Assembly: GCF_900141745.1 (NCBI RefSeq)
Contig: NZ_FSRM01000001.1
Span: 1 to 64,000, forward strand
From: Paraburkholderia phenazinium
GTDB taxonomy: Bacteria; Pseudomonadota; Gammaproteobacteria; Burkholderiales; Burkholderiaceae
DNA: 64,000 nucleotides
Direction: 5' to 3'
A program made the translations under genes and the position numbers. The notes below the pieces were generated by a model that searched no databases, was not told the DNA's origin, and saw only the letters and a program-made list of their open reading frames with translations. Below, in pieces: positions 10,820-20,093 of this stretch (its first letter is position 1; every line of letters begins with the position of its first letter).

Positions 10820-12474
10820 CTAGCCCGCAAGGACCGACGCCCGCTCCCAGCGCGCCGCGCAACGATTCGAACGGACCCACGCTCCCACCCAACCTGCCCG
10901 ATCCCGAGATCGAGCCGCGCAGCCACTGGTTGCCGTCGCTGGTCTGGGTGATTCCGCTGATCGCCGCACTGATCGGCGTCGCGCTCGTGATCAAGTCCGT
11001 GACCGAGAAAGGGCCGCAGATCACTATCAGCTTCAACGATGCCGAAGGGCTCGAGCCGGGCAAGACCCAGGTCAAGTACAAGGACGTCGACGTTGGCCTC
11101 GTAAAGGCCATCACGCTCTCGAAAGACCTTTCACACGTGCTGATTCAGGTCCAGTTGACCAAGGAAGCCGAGAACTTTGCCGTCAAGGACAGCCGCTTCT
11201 GGGTGGTGCGTCCGCGGGTCGGCGCGAGCGGCGTCTCGGGTCTGAGCACGCTGCTCTCCGGCGCGTACATCGGCGTGGACGCCGGTCATTCGCAGGATAC
11301 GCAGAAGGACTTCGTCGGCCTTGAAACGCCCCCACCAATTACCGGTGGGCAGAAGGGCCATCAGTTCACGTTGCATGGCGACTCGCTCGGCTCGATCGAT
11401 ATCGGCTCGCCGATCTTCTACCGGCGCGTGCAGGTCGGCCAGGTGGTGGGCTTCTCGCTCGACAAGGACGGCACCGGCGTGACCATGCAGGTGTTCGTTG
11501 CCGCGCCGTATGATCAGTACGTCGGGATCAACACGCGCTGGTGGCATGCGAGCGGCGTCGATCTGCGGCTCGACTCGGGCGGCTTCAAGCTGAACACGCA
11601 GTCGCTTGCGACCGTGCTGGTCGGTGGCCTGTCGTTCCAGTCGCCACCGGGGCAGCCGGTCGGAGCGCAGGCGCCGAACAACATGACGTTCCGCCTGGGT
11701 TCCGACGAAGCGGACGCCATGCGCGAGCCGGACGGCGTGCCGCTGCGGGTGGTGATGACCTTCAACCAGTCGCTGCGCGGGCTGTCTGTGGGGGCGACGG
11801 TCGATTTCCGCGGCATCGAGCTCGGTCAGGTGACCAACATCGGCATCGACTACGACCCGAAGACCAACAACTTCACCATGCCGGTGACGATGAACCTGTA
11901 CCCCGACCGCCTCGGCAAGCGCTTCCGCGAGACGGCGCCGGAGCCGGGTAGCGTGGCCGGTCAGCAGTTGCTGAAGAGTCTGGTGCAACACGGCCTGCGC
12001 GGCCAGCTGCGCACGGGCAACCTGATTACCAGCCAGCTGTACGTCGCGCTCGACATCTTCCCGAAGGCGCCGCCGGCTACCGTCGACGTCAATAGCGATC
12101 CGCTCGAGCTGCCGACGATTCCGAATACGCTCGACGAGTTGCAGGTGCAAGTGGCCGATATCGCCAAGAAACTCGATCAGGTGCCGTTCGACCAGATCGG
12201 CGACAACCTGAACAGCGCGCTAAAGAACGCCGACCAGTTGTTCACGCGCCTGAATACCGAGGTGGTGCCGCAAGCGCGCGACACGCTGGCCGCCGCCAAG
12301 CAGACCTTCGGGTCGGCCGAGGCGACGCTGCAGCAGGACTCGCCGCTGCAATCGGACGTCCATCAGGCGCTGCAGGAATTGACCCGCACGCTGCAGTCGT
12401 TGAATGCGCTGTCGGACTATCTGGAACGCCATCCGGAATCGCTGTTGCGCGGAAAACCAGGAGATAAACCATGA
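10816..12474 (+). CDS. pqiB: PqiB-type intermembrane transport protein with three MCE domains
   Basis: MCE proteins form hexameric rings or tubes that conduct lipids across the periplasm. The start is the ATG in the ATGA overlap at 10816 (552 residues); the frame is open far upstream but that part lies inside the pqiA genes. A proline-rich cytoplasmic leader precedes one membrane anchor (about 38-60, WLPSLVWVIPLIAALIGVAL). Three MCE repeats follow: FNDAEGLEPGKTQVKYKDVDVG, here split as FNDAEGLEPGKT plus QVKYKDVDVG; HGDSLGSIDIGSPIFYRRVQ; and FNQSLRGLSVGATVDFRGIE. The C-terminal 100 residues are predicted helical (needle region). It is followed by pqiC through another ATGA overlap. Confidence 0.92.
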   Translation: MTSPQGPTPAPSAPRNDSNGPTLPPNLPDPEIEPRSHWLPSLVWVIPLIAALIGVALVIKSVTEKGPQITISFNDAEGLEPGKTQVKYKDVDVGLVKAITLSKDLSHVLIQVQLTKEAENFAVKDSRFWVVRPRVGASGVSGLSTLLSGAYIGVDAGHSQDTQKDFVGLETPPPITGGQKGHQFTLHGDSLGSIDIGSPIFYRRVQVGQVVGFSLDKDGTGVTMQVFVAAPYDQYVGINTRWWHASGVDLRLDSGGFKLNTQSLATVLVGGLSFQSPPGQPVGAQAPNNMTFRLGSDEADAMREPDGVPLRVVMTFNQSLRGLSVGATVDFRGIELGQVTNIGIDYDPKTNNFTMPVTMNLYPDRLGKRFRETAPEPGSVAGQQLLKSLVQHGLRGQLRTGNLITSQLYVALDIFPKAPPATVDVNSDPLELPTIPNTLDELQVQVADIAKKLDQVPFDQIGDNLNSALKNADQLFTRLNTEVVPQARDTLAAAKQTFGSAEATLQQDSPLQSDVHQALQELTRTLQSLNALSDYLERHPESLLRGKPGDKP

Positions 12475-13241
12475 TGTTTGCCCGGCTCCCCCGTTCGCCG
12501 CGCGGGCTTGCCCGCGCCACCGCGTGCCTCGGTGCCTGTGCCGGACTGCTGGCGGTAGCGGCATGCTCGTCGTCGCCGCCCAGCCATTTCTACACGCTGG
12601 GCGCCAATGGCGCGCCAAGCACCGCGAGCACGATTTCGGCTCCTTCACTGCTGATCGAAGTAGCGCCGGTCGACGTACCGTCCCAGGTCGCGAAGAACCA
12701 GCTCGTGGTTCAGACTGGCCCGACCCAGGTGCAGGTGCTCGAGCAGGAACGTTGGGCCTCGTTGCCGGGTGACGAGATTCGCCGCGCGCTGTCGACCGAT
12801 CTCACGCAGCAACTGGGCACGATCGATGTGTATGGCACGCCGTATCCAGAAGGTACGCCGGTCTATCGCGTCAGTGTGAACGTGCAACGGTTCGAATCGT
12901 GGCCGGGTTCGCATGCCTTGATCGATGCCGTGTGGAGCGTGCGCGCGGTGCGCAGCGAAGCCATCATGACGTGCCGCAGCGTCGTCAACGAGCCTGTGAC
13001 GGGCAGCTATGACGCGCTGGTCGACGGTCATCGGCAGGCCGTGCAGCAGATCTCTATGCAGATCGCCGCCGGCATCAGGGCCTTGGCCGCTGCCGCGCCG
13101 CGGATGCCGACGAGTACCGCCGCAAAAGGCGCATCCGGCACGCAAGCGCGCATGACGCCCCCGACGGTGCCGTGCCCGTTGCCCACCGGCCCAAGCGCTG
13201 CGCTCGACAGCGCCGGCGCGGACAATCGCACGACCGGCTGA
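12471..13241 (+). CDS. pqiC: PqiC/ABC-type auxiliary outer-membrane lipoprotein
   Basis: A 256-residue lipoprotein with a clear lipobox LAVAAC (lipid-carrying Cys at residue 32), then SSSPPSHFYTLG, the start of the PqiC/DUF330 (ABC-type transport auxiliary lipoprotein) domain. In the E. coli Pqi system this protein sits at the outer membrane and caps the PqiB needle. Translation is coupled to pqiB by an ATGA overlap at 12471-12474. The last 60 residues are Ala/Thr/Pro-rich and probably disordered. Confidence 0.88.
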   Translation: MMFARLPRSPRGLARATACLGACAGLLAVAACSSSPPSHFYTLGANGAPSTASTISAPSLLIEVAPVDVPSQVAKNQLVVQTGPTQVQVLEQERWASLPGDEIRRALSTDLTQQLGTIDVYGTPYPEGTPVYRVSVNVQRFESWPGSHALIDAVWSVRAVRSEAIMTCRSVVNEPVTGSYDALVDGHRQAVQQISMQIAAGIRALAAAAPRMPTSTAAKGASGTQARMTPPTVPCPLPTGPSAALDSAGADNRTTG

Positions 13242-13389
13242 CCGGCTCCTGAAGCTCGCGCGGCGAACTCCACCGTCGCCCGCGAGCCTACGCACTATCC
13301 CATCCGGCCAGCTTGCGGGGTCCTCTGTATTTAGCGATCCTGAGTGCTTCGGCCCACAAGAGTGCGCCTTGCCACACATCTGACAATCC

Positions 13390-15501
13390 ATGTTTCGCTC
13401 TCTCAAAACCTTCGTCAAGAAATGGCGCGCGTCGCGCAACAGCGGCCATCAACTCGATGCGCTGCTGGCGATTGCCGACCAGAACGCGCCGTATGCGGAC
13501 CGCAGCGAATGGCTGATCGAGGTGGCTCACTGGATTCATCGCGACGGAAGCGTGCAGCCGGTCGTGCCTTCGGTCACGCAGGACCCGACCGAAGACAACG
13601 TGCGCCGGGTACGCGAGCATGCGCGTTTGCGCTATCTGCTGCATGTGCTGGATCGCAACCCGGCGTGGAAAGCGAACGTCGCGGGGATTCTGCGCGCGCT
13701 GCTGCGCGAAAGCGACGGCATCTCGCTACTGTGCGATGCCGGCATGCCGGTGCACTCGGCATTTTTCGGCGCCCTGTTCGAGCGCTTCGAGTCGTCGCTG
13801 ATCCCGCCAGCACCGAACCGCCGTGACCTGACAGCGATCTTCACGTTGATGTTCACGTCAGCGCGCGATGCCGAATGGATTGCCGCGCTACCTACCGACC
13901 TGCTCACGCGTATCCGCGAGCTTTTCATCTATGGGCAGGAGGCGAGCGATCAGCGAGAGGCGGCGCCGTTCTCGCTCGATCTGCTAGCGGCGCTGCACAA
14001 CCTGACCTGCCAGATCAGCTCCACCGGGCTGTCGCAAACGGTGCGCAGCCGTCTGGGCGACGCCGACGTGCGCGTCGCCATGGAAAAGCAGCCGTTCTAC
14101 CGGCTCACACGAGCCATGCTGGCGGTCGAGGCCGCCCATCAGGCGCCTGAAGGCGGCGCAGAGCCGGGCAAATTGCTGCACGAGGTCAACTATCTGCGTG
14201 TGCTGCTCGACGACTGCCGTATCGCCACCGATAACGTCTTTACCCACCTGTACCGCAACGGCGTGAGCGTCGACATCGTGTTTCAGGTCGAGCGCATGCG
14301 TATGCGCATCCAGCGCGCAGAACATCTGCTGGACGCCTGGATGGCGTCCGACGACCTGCACGCCGGCTCGCGCCTCGTCGCCGAACTGGTCAATGCAAAT
14401 CACGCGAGTCAGAGCGTCGCCCATCTGATGCGCAGCAATTTCTCGTTGCTGGCGCGCAAGGTGGTCGAATATAGCGCGGATACCGGCGAGCATTACATTG
14501 CCCGCGATCGCGCCGAATATCTGAAGATGCTGCGCATGGCGGCAGGCGGCGGCCTCGTCACCGTGGTGACGGTGTGCGTCAAGTTTGCGATCACCGGCTT
14601 GCATCTGCATGCAATGCTGGAAGGCTTGCTGGCCGGCATCAACTATGCGGCGAGCTTCCTGCTGATGCACTTCCTGCATTTCTCGCTCGCCACCAAGCAG
14701 CCGGCCATGACAGCGCCGACCATCGCCCGCGAACTCGACGGAGCAGGTACACCTGAAGGGGTAGACAGTTTCGTCACCTCGGTAGTCGCGCTGATCCGCA
14801 CCCAGGCTGCCGCCGTGCTCGGCAACGTGATGCTGGTGTTTCCCGTGTCGCTGGGCGTGCAGTTGCTGTGGCACGCCGTCTTCAATACGAACATCATCTC
14901 GCCGGAAAAGGCCCACGCCACGCTGCATTCGTTCTCGCTGCTCGGACCGACGCCGCTCTATGCGGCGCTGACGGGCGTGCTGCTGTGGTCGTCGAGCCTG
15001 CTCGCGGGCTGGGCCGACAACTGGTTCGTGCTGCACCGGGTCGCGGACGCGCTGACCTACAACCGCCGCCTGCGGATGACGCTTGGCGTCGCTGGCGCCG
15101 CCCGGCTGGCGAGGTTCTGCCGCTCCAACGTCGCCGGCGTGGCGGGCAATATCACCTTGGGCCTGATGCTTGGTCTCGTGCCTGCCATCCTCACCGCCTT
15201 CGCTTTCACCTTCGAAGTCCGGCACGTCACCTTGAGTTCGGGTTCGATCGGCGTCGCACTCGGTGTGCTCGGCAAGGGCGCGCTGGACCTGCCGGAGTTC
15301 TGGTGGGCCATCGCCGGCACGTTCAGCATGGCAATCCTGAACGTGGCCGTCAGTTTTGCGCTCGCGTTTCATATGGCCGTGCGTTCGCGCGATCTGCGGC
15401 GCAACTATGTGCGCTCGTTGCGCGGCGCGATCTGGCGCCGGGTGTTCCACCGGCCGCTGGATCTGGTGTGGCCGGTCAGCGCATCACGCGAAGGGCATTG
15501 A
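13390..15501 (+). CDS. SpecificRecomb (Gcr) family integral membrane protein
   Basis: A 703-residue protein of the family labelled 'site-specific recombinase' (SpecificRecomb, first named after gonococcal Gcr). About 390 residues of soluble, helix-rich N-terminal sequence are followed by a membrane part with roughly six to seven hydrophobic segments (from GGLVTVVTVCVKFAITGL near 395 to SMAILNVAVSFALAFHMAV near 660). I see no Ser- or Tyr-recombinase catalytic motif, so the recombinase name should not be taken as a function. It starts 148 bases after pqiC on the same strand and could be read with that operon. The function is unknown; envelope biology is an inference from the membrane part and neighbours. 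Confidence 0.85.
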   Translation: MFRSLKTFVKKWRASRNSGHQLDALLAIADQNAPYADRSEWLIEVAHWIHRDGSVQPVVPSVTQDPTEDNVRRVREHARLRYLLHVLDRNPAWKANVAGILRALLRESDGISLLCDAGMPVHSAFFGALFERFESSLIPPAPNRRDLTAIFTLMFTSARDAEWIAALPTDLLTRIRELFIYGQEASDQREAAPFSLDLLAALHNLTCQISSTGLSQTVRSRLGDADVRVAMEKQPFYRLTRAMLAVEAAHQAPEGGAEPGKLLHEVNYLRVLLDDCRIATDNVFTHLYRNGVSVDIVFQVERMRMRIQRAEHLLDAWMASDDLHAGSRLVAELVNANHASQSVAHLMRSNFSLLARKVVEYSADTGEHYIARDRAEYLKMLRMAAGGGLVTVVTVCVKFAITGLHLHAMLEGLLAGINYAASFLLMHFLHFSLATKQPAMTAPTIARELDGAGTPEGVDSFVTSVVALIRTQAAAVLGNVMLVFPVSLGVQLLWHAVFNTNIISPEKAHATLHSFSLLGPTPLYAALTGVLLWSSSLLAGWADNWFVLHRVADALTYNRRLRMTLGVAGAARLARFCRSNVAGVAGNITLGLMLGLVPAILTAFAFTFEVRHVTLSSGSIGVALGVLGKGALDLPEFWWAIAGTFSMAILNVAVSFALAFHMAVRSRDLRRNYVRSLRGAIWRRVFHRPLDLVWPVSASREGH

Positions 15502-15572
15502 ACGCCAGCGCGCGGGAAGCACACCCCGACCGCGTACAATAGCGCCTTATTCAACGCCTCCCGGCAACTTCA

Positions 15573-16859
15573 ATGTCCTTCGATTTTTTCATCCCCTGCC
15601 CTCGCGGCCTCGAAGCCGCGCTCGCGGCCGAACTCGCCGAAATCGCCTCGCGCCACCTGAACGGAGCACCGTTCACTGCGGGCGCGCAGGTGCCGGGCGG
15701 CGTGCATTTCCGCGGCGGCTGGGCGGCCGGTATGGCGGCCAATCTGCATTCGCGCATCGCGAGCCGTGTGCTGCTGAAGATCGCGCATCGTCCGTATCGC
15801 AGCGAGCAGGACATCTACGACCTCGCGCTCGAGCAGCGCTGGGAACAGTGGTTTTCCGCCCAGGAGACGCTGCGCGTCGACGTCACGGCCATCAAATCGC
15901 CGCTGCGTAGCCTCGAATTCACCACGCTGCGCGTCAAGGATGCGATCTGCGACCGCCTGCGCGACGTGAGCGGCGCGCGTCCGAACATCGACACCAGCGC
16001 GCCCGACGTGCGCGTGTTTGCGTTTCTCACCGCGACCGATTGCACCTTGTATCTCGATACCTCCGGCGAGCCGCTTTTCAAGCGCGGCTGGCGGCTCGAT
16101 AAAGGTGCGGCGCCGTTGCGCGAAAATCTCGCGGCGGGCATCTTGCGCCTGACTGGCTGGACCGCCGGCACACCGCTGTACGACCCGATGTGCGGCAGCG
16201 GCACGTTCCTCGCGGAAGCTGCGCAAGTGGCGCTGAATATCGCGCCGGGCGCGGAGCGGCGCTTCGGCTTCGAGAATCTCAAGCAGTACGACGCGAAAGC
16301 GTGGCAGGCGTTGAAAGCCGCGGCACTGGATGCGAAGCACGCCGCCCGCACGTCGCGCACCGATCTGCAGATCTTCGGCAGCGACATTTCCGGTGACATG
16401 CTGGTCAAGGCGCGCGCCAACTTCGAGCGCGCCGGTCTGTCGTCGGTCTCGCTCAAGCAGGTCGACGCACGCGGCATGACCCCGCCGTCGTCGGAGCCGG
16501 GCATTCTGGTGGCCAATCCGCCGTACGGCGAGCGGATCGAAGTGCGTGGCCGCAACGCGCGTGGCGAACTTCGTGAGACGGGCCGTGAAAGCCGCGATGA
16601 CGACAGCTTTCGCCGTGCTCAGGAAGAAGCACCGGACAGCGAATTCTTCAAGTCGCTCGGCGACGCGCTCAAGCAGCGTTTCACCGGATGGCACGCGTTC
16701 ATTCTGACGTCGGATCGTAAGCTGCCGGGACAACTGAGGTTGCGCGAATCGACCAAGACGCCGCTTTTCAACGGCGCGCTTGAATGCAGGCTGTTTCGCT
16801 TCGATCTGATCGCGGGCAGCGTCAGGCAACGTCCGGCGAGCGACACGCCGGCGGCTTAA
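15573..16859 (+). CDS. THUMP-domain class I RNA methyltransferase (RlmL/YcbY-like)
   Basis: A 428-residue methyltransferase resembling the N-terminal half of E. coli RlmKL, which methylates N2 of G2445 in 23S rRNA. It has an N-terminal THUMP RNA-binding domain (about 55-165), then a Rossmann methyltransferase with motif I DPMCGSGTFLAEA from residue 204 and the catalytic-type NPPY at 315-318. About 40 residues of Arg/Glu-rich insertion follow NPPY. A TACAAT -10-like element lies at 15535-15540. Substrate is inferred from family only; databases often call these 'N6-adenine DNA methylase', which I would not use. Confidence 0.9.
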   Translation: MSFDFFIPCPRGLEAALAAELAEIASRHLNGAPFTAGAQVPGGVHFRGGWAAGMAANLHSRIASRVLLKIAHRPYRSEQDIYDLALEQRWEQWFSAQETLRVDVTAIKSPLRSLEFTTLRVKDAICDRLRDVSGARPNIDTSAPDVRVFAFLTATDCTLYLDTSGEPLFKRGWRLDKGAAPLRENLAAGILRLTGWTAGTPLYDPMCGSGTFLAEAAQVALNIAPGAERRFGFENLKQYDAKAWQALKAAALDAKHAARTSRTDLQIFGSDISGDMLVKARANFERAGLSSVSLKQVDARGMTPPSSEPGILVANPPYGERIEVRGRNARGELRETGRESRDDDSFRRAQEEAPDSEFFKSLGDALKQRFTGWHAFILTSDRKLPGQLRLRESTKTPLFNGALECRLFRFDLIAGSVRQRPASDTPAA

Positions 16860-16902
16860 GCCGGCAAGTCAACGCCGGGAAGAATTTCGCAGCCAGCCAA
16901 TC

Positions 16903-16928
16903 GCTACTGACAGAACGCTGTCAGTAGC
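16903..16928. repeat. Perfect 10-bp inverted repeat downstream of the methyltransferase
   Basis: GCTACTGACA, six-base loop, TGTCAGTAGC. It could be a terminator stem, but no T-run follows on either strand (CCCCGCCGC follows on plus), so a processing hairpin or operator is equally possible. It lies 43 bases after the methyltransferase stop and 72 bases before the VOC gene. Confidence 0.5.
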
Positions 16929-16999
16929 CCCGCCGCACACTCCTGATCACGCCATCCGGCGCATCACATGGGCCTTCGGGTCATGCCAAGGAGAGTGTC

Positions 17000-17386
17000 A
17001 TGTCAGCAGCCGCATCCCACGTCATTTCCTGGTTCGAAATTCCGGTCACCGATTTCGAGCGCGCCGCACGTTTCTACGAGACTACGCTCGGCACGACACT
17101 GCGGCGTGAAAATTTCGGCGGCGAGCCGATCGGCATTTTTCAGTACACCGAGCCGTCCACCGGCGGCTGTATCATCCAGAGCCCCAACGCCAGGCCTTCC
17201 GGCGATGGCGTCGTCGTTTACCTGAACGCGCAGCCGAACGTCGACACCGTGCTGGGCCGCGTCGAGAAGGCCGGCGGGAAGGTGCAAGGGCCGGTCATCG
17301 ATCTGCCGCAGGATATCGGTTATATCGGCTTCTTTACCGATACCGAAGGTAACCGCATCGGGCTGCATTCGCCGAAGAACGGTTGA
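17000..17386 (+). CDS. VOC (glyoxalase/bleomycin-resistance fold) family protein
   Basis: A 128-residue single-module VOC protein: ISWFEIPVTDFERAARFYE at the N-terminus (first beta-alpha-beta unit), and DTEGNRIGLHSP at the end with the typical metal/substrate pocket sequence. VOC proteins are metal-dependent lyases, dioxygenases or binding proteins; which reaction cannot be told here. A good Shine-Dalgarno (AAGGAGAG at 16988-16995) precedes the ATG. The following gene is a WYL regulator; such VOC-regulator pairs are frequent, but a functional link is only an inference. Confidence 0.9.
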   Translation: MSAAASHVISWFEIPVTDFERAARFYETTLGTTLRRENFGGEPIGIFQYTEPSTGGCIIQSPNARPSGDGVVVYLNAQPNVDTVLGRVEKAGGKVQGPVIDLPQDIGYIGFFTDTEGNRIGLHSPKNG

Positions 17387-17567
17387 CCGATTGGCCCGCG
17401 CAGGGGTGACGGCCACGCAGCACCGCATGAGCGTCACGCGGCGCTATGATCTCGGGAATGCCCGTTTGCGGGCCGCGGTTCGCAACCCCCGTGACGCGGG
17501 CCACTCCGTTTCGGGTGAAGCGATCGCAACACCCCCGCCCCTACTACAACACGACAAGACGCCCACG

Positions 17568-18254
17568 ATGACGCGCCGCGCCGACCGCCTGTTCCAGATC
17601 GCCGAACTGCTCCGCGGCCGGCGTCTGACTACCGCGCAACAGCTCGCGGACTGGCTGCATATCTCGCCGCGCACGGTCTACCGGGACGTGCGCGATCTGC
17701 AACTCTCAGGCGTGCCGATCGAAGGGGAAGCGGGAATCGGCTACCGCCTGAACCGCTCGGCGAGCTTGCCGCCGCTCACCTTCACCGTCGACGAACTCGC
17801 TGCGCTCGCCGCCGGCGCACGCATGCTCGAAACATGGGGTGGTGCGAGCTTCGCCAAGGGCGCCCGCGGCGCGCTGGCGAAGATCGCCTCGACCATGCCC
17901 GCTGACAAGCGCGCGACGCTCGACCGGCTGCCGATCTTTGCGCCTTCGTTTCACATCAAGGGTGAATTCGCGGAGAAGGTCGATGCGCTGCATCTGGCCA
18001 TCGACCGCAACCGGATCGTGAGTTTTGCGTATCGCGATCGCAAAGGCGCGCAAACCGAGCGGCGCGTCTGGCCGCTCGGGCTCTTTTATTGGGGTGCGCG
18101 CTGGACCATCGGCGCGTGGTGTGAGTTGCGCGGAGACTTCCGCAATTTCGACGTCGAAGAGATTCGCGAACTGCAGGTAGTCGAGCCGTTCCCCGATATG
18201 GAGGGCAGACGGCTCGCGGATTTTCTGAGGCACGTCGAGGTGAAACAGCGCTAA
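17568..18254 (+). CDS. YafY-type HTH/WYL domain transcriptional regulator
   Basis: A 228-residue regulator. The N-terminal helix-turn-helix (about 3-60: RLFQIAELLRGRRLTTAQQL, then ISPRTVYRDVRDLQ) is of the DeoR/HTH_11 type, and the C-terminal half is a WYL ligand-sensing domain (about 135-205: AIDRNRIVSFAYRDR, then RVWPLGLFYWGARWTIGAWC). The open frame reaches back to 17391, but ATG 17568 (MTRRADRLFQ) gives the family N-terminus. It probably controls the VOC gene upstream or itself; the effector is unknown. Confidence 0.9.
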   Translation: MTRRADRLFQIAELLRGRRLTTAQQLADWLHISPRTVYRDVRDLQLSGVPIEGEAGIGYRLNRSASLPPLTFTVDELAALAAGARMLETWGGASFAKGARGALAKIASTMPADKRATLDRLPIFAPSFHIKGEFAEKVDALHLAIDRNRIVSFAYRDRKGAQTERRVWPLGLFYWGARWTIGAWCELRGDFRNFDVEEIRELQVVEPFPDMEGRRLADFLRHVEVKQR

Positions 18255-18300
18255 CTGCAGCGACAGCGTTCAAGGCCGCATACCGTTGCGGCCCCAACCC

Positions 18301-19755
18301 TCACTCCACCGACTTCACCATATCCTCGATCACCTTCTTCGCATCGCCGAAGACCATCATGGTCTTGTCCATGTAGAACAGATCGTTGTCGAGACCCGCA
18401 TAACCGGCCGCCATCGAACGCTTGTTGACGATCACCGTGCGCGCCTTGTACGCCTCGATAATCGGCATGCCCGCAATCGGCGACTTCGGATCGTTCTTCG
18501 CCGCCGGATTCACCACGTCGTTCGCGCCGAGCACCAGCACCACGTCCACTTGGCCGAACTCGCTGTTGATGTCATCCATCTCGTAGACCATGTCGTAGGA
18601 GACTTCGGCTTCAGCGAGCAGCACGTTCATGTGCCCCGGCATGCGGCCCGCCACCGGGTGGATCGCGTACCGCACATCAATGCCCTTTTCGGTCAGCTTG
18701 TCCGTAAGTTCTTTCAGCGCATGCTGCGCCCGTGCCACCGCCAGACCATACCCCGGCACGATCACCACGGTTTCAGCGTTGCCCAGCATGAACGACGCAT
18801 CCTCGGCCGAACCCGACTTGACCGGCCGCTGTTCCTGGGCTCCGCCCGCAGCCGCCGCGCCCGCCTCCGCGCCAAAGCCGCCCAGCAGCACATTGAAGAA
18901 CGAGCGGTTCATCGCGTGACACATGATGTACGACAGGATCGCACCGGACGACCCCACCAGCGAGCCTGCGATGATCAGCATCGGGTTATTCAGCGAGAAC
19001 CCGATGCCCGCCGCCGCCCAGCCCGAATACGAGTTGAGCATCGACACGACCACCGGCATATCCGCGCCGCCGATCGGGATGATGATCAGCACGCCCAGCG
19101 CGAACGCGATCAGCGTCATGATGATGAACGGCAGCCACGCTTGCGTCAGAAAGAAGATCACGCCGAAGCCGATCATGCCGATCGCCAGCATCAGGTTGAT
19201 CAGATGCTGACCCGGATACACCACCGGCGCGCCCTGAAACAGGCGGAACTTGTACTTGCCCGAGAGCTTGCCGAACGCGATCACTGAACCGGAGAACGTG
19301 ATCGCCCCGACGAAGGTGCCGATAAAGAGCTCAATCCGGTTGCCGTACGGCAGAAACCCCGGGATCGGATTGTCCGGATCGACGAGGCCGAACGCCGATG
19401 GCTCCGAGACGACCGCATAGGCAATGCACACGGCAGCGAGACCGATCAGCGAGTGCATGGCGGCGACCAGTTCGGGCATCTTGGTCATCTCGACGCGCGC
19501 GGCGACGAACGCTCCGATCGCGCCGCCTACCACCAGCGCCGCGAACAGCAGTCCGAGGCCCAGCCCGAGATTCGAGCCGAGTCCGGCCGCCTGCTTGAGG
19601 ATCAACGCGATGGTGGTGAGGATCGCGATCGCCATCCCGGCCATACCGAACGTATTGCCGATGCGCGCGGTCTTCGGATTCGAGAGCCCTTTGAGCGCCT
19701 GAATGAAGCAGACCGAAGCAACCAGATAAAGCAGCGTGACGACGTTCAGACTCAT
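18301..19755 (-). CDS. pntB: NAD(P) transhydrogenase subunit beta
   Basis: The beta subunit carries membrane helices of the proton channel and the NADP(H)-binding domain III of the proton-translocating transhydrogenase, which makes NADPH from NADH using the proton gradient. The 484 residues include about nine hydrophobic segments and then the C-terminal nucleotide domain with [18 protein letters not shown] (the GYGxxVAxAQ fingerprint), [18 protein letters not shown] and [14 protein letters not shown]. Its ATG overlaps the stop of the preceding alpha-2 gene by four bases. Last gene of a three-gene operon. Confidence 0.96.
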   Translation of the reverse strand: MSLNVVTLLYLVASVCFIQALKGLSNPKTARIGNTFGMAGMAIAILTTIALILKQAAGLGSNLGLGLGLLFAALVVGGAIGAFVAARVEMTKMPELVAAMHSLIGLAAVCIAYAVVSEPSAFGLVDPDNPIPGFLPYGNRIELFIGTFVGAITFSGSVIAFGKLSGKYKFRLFQGAPVVYPGQHLINLMLAIGMIGFGVIFFLTQAWLPFIIMTLIAFALGVLIIIPIGGADMPVVVSMLNSYSGWAAAGIGFSLNNPMLIIAGSLVGSSGAILSYIMCHAMNRSFFNVLLGGFGAEAGAAAAGGAQEQRPVKSGSAEDASFMLGNAETVVIVPGYGLAVARAQHALKELTDKLTEKGIDVRYAIHPVAGRMPGHMNVLLAEAEVSYDMVYEMDDINSEFGQVDVVLVLGANDVVNPAAKNDPKSPIAGMPIIEAYKARTVIVNKRSMAAGYAGLDNDLFYMDKTMMVFGDAKKVIEDMVKSVE

Positions 19756-20081
19756 TGCGCCTTCTCCTTTGCCGCTGCGGGGAGCTTCTTCGGCTCTTTC
19801 TTCTTGAACATCTCCAGCATTCGCCTGGTGACGAGGAAGCCGCCGAACACGTTGACCGCTGCCAGCCCGACCGCCAGGGTCCCGAAGAACTTGCCTGTGC
19901 CGCCCACCGTCAGGCCGGCCGCAAGCATCGCGCCCACAATGACGATCGCGGAAATCGCGTTGGTCACGGCCATCAGCGGCGTATGCAGTGCCGGGGTGAC
20001 GTTCCAGACCACGTGGTAGCCCACGTAGATCGCCAGGATGAAGATGATCAGGTTGATGACCGTATGGTTGATGACTTCCAT
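19752..20081 (-). CDS. pntAB: NAD(P) transhydrogenase subunit alpha, part 2 (membrane part)
   Basis: A 109-residue membrane protein with three helices, corresponding to the C-terminal membrane region of E. coli PntA. Separate alpha-1 and alpha-2 chains are the usual arrangement in many proteobacteria. [20 protein letters not shown] is the conserved helix/loop of domain II. A Lys-rich tail ends the protein. It sits 12 bases after the alpha-1 gene and overlaps the beta gene by ATGA. Confidence 0.95.
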   Translation of the reverse strand: MEVINHTVINLIIFILAIYVGYHVVWNVTPALHTPLMAVTNAISAIVIVGAMLAAGLTVGGTGKFFGTLAVGLAAVNVFGGFLVTRRMLEMFKKKEPKKLPAAAKEKAQ

Positions 20082-20093
20082 CGCCGGCTCCAG

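Noticed and set aside
13984..15450. 488-codon minus-strand ORF opposite the SpecificRecomb gene
   Set aside because: A high-GC antisense shadow: very rich in Arg, His, Gln and Ala, no domain, while the plus-strand gene is clearly coding.
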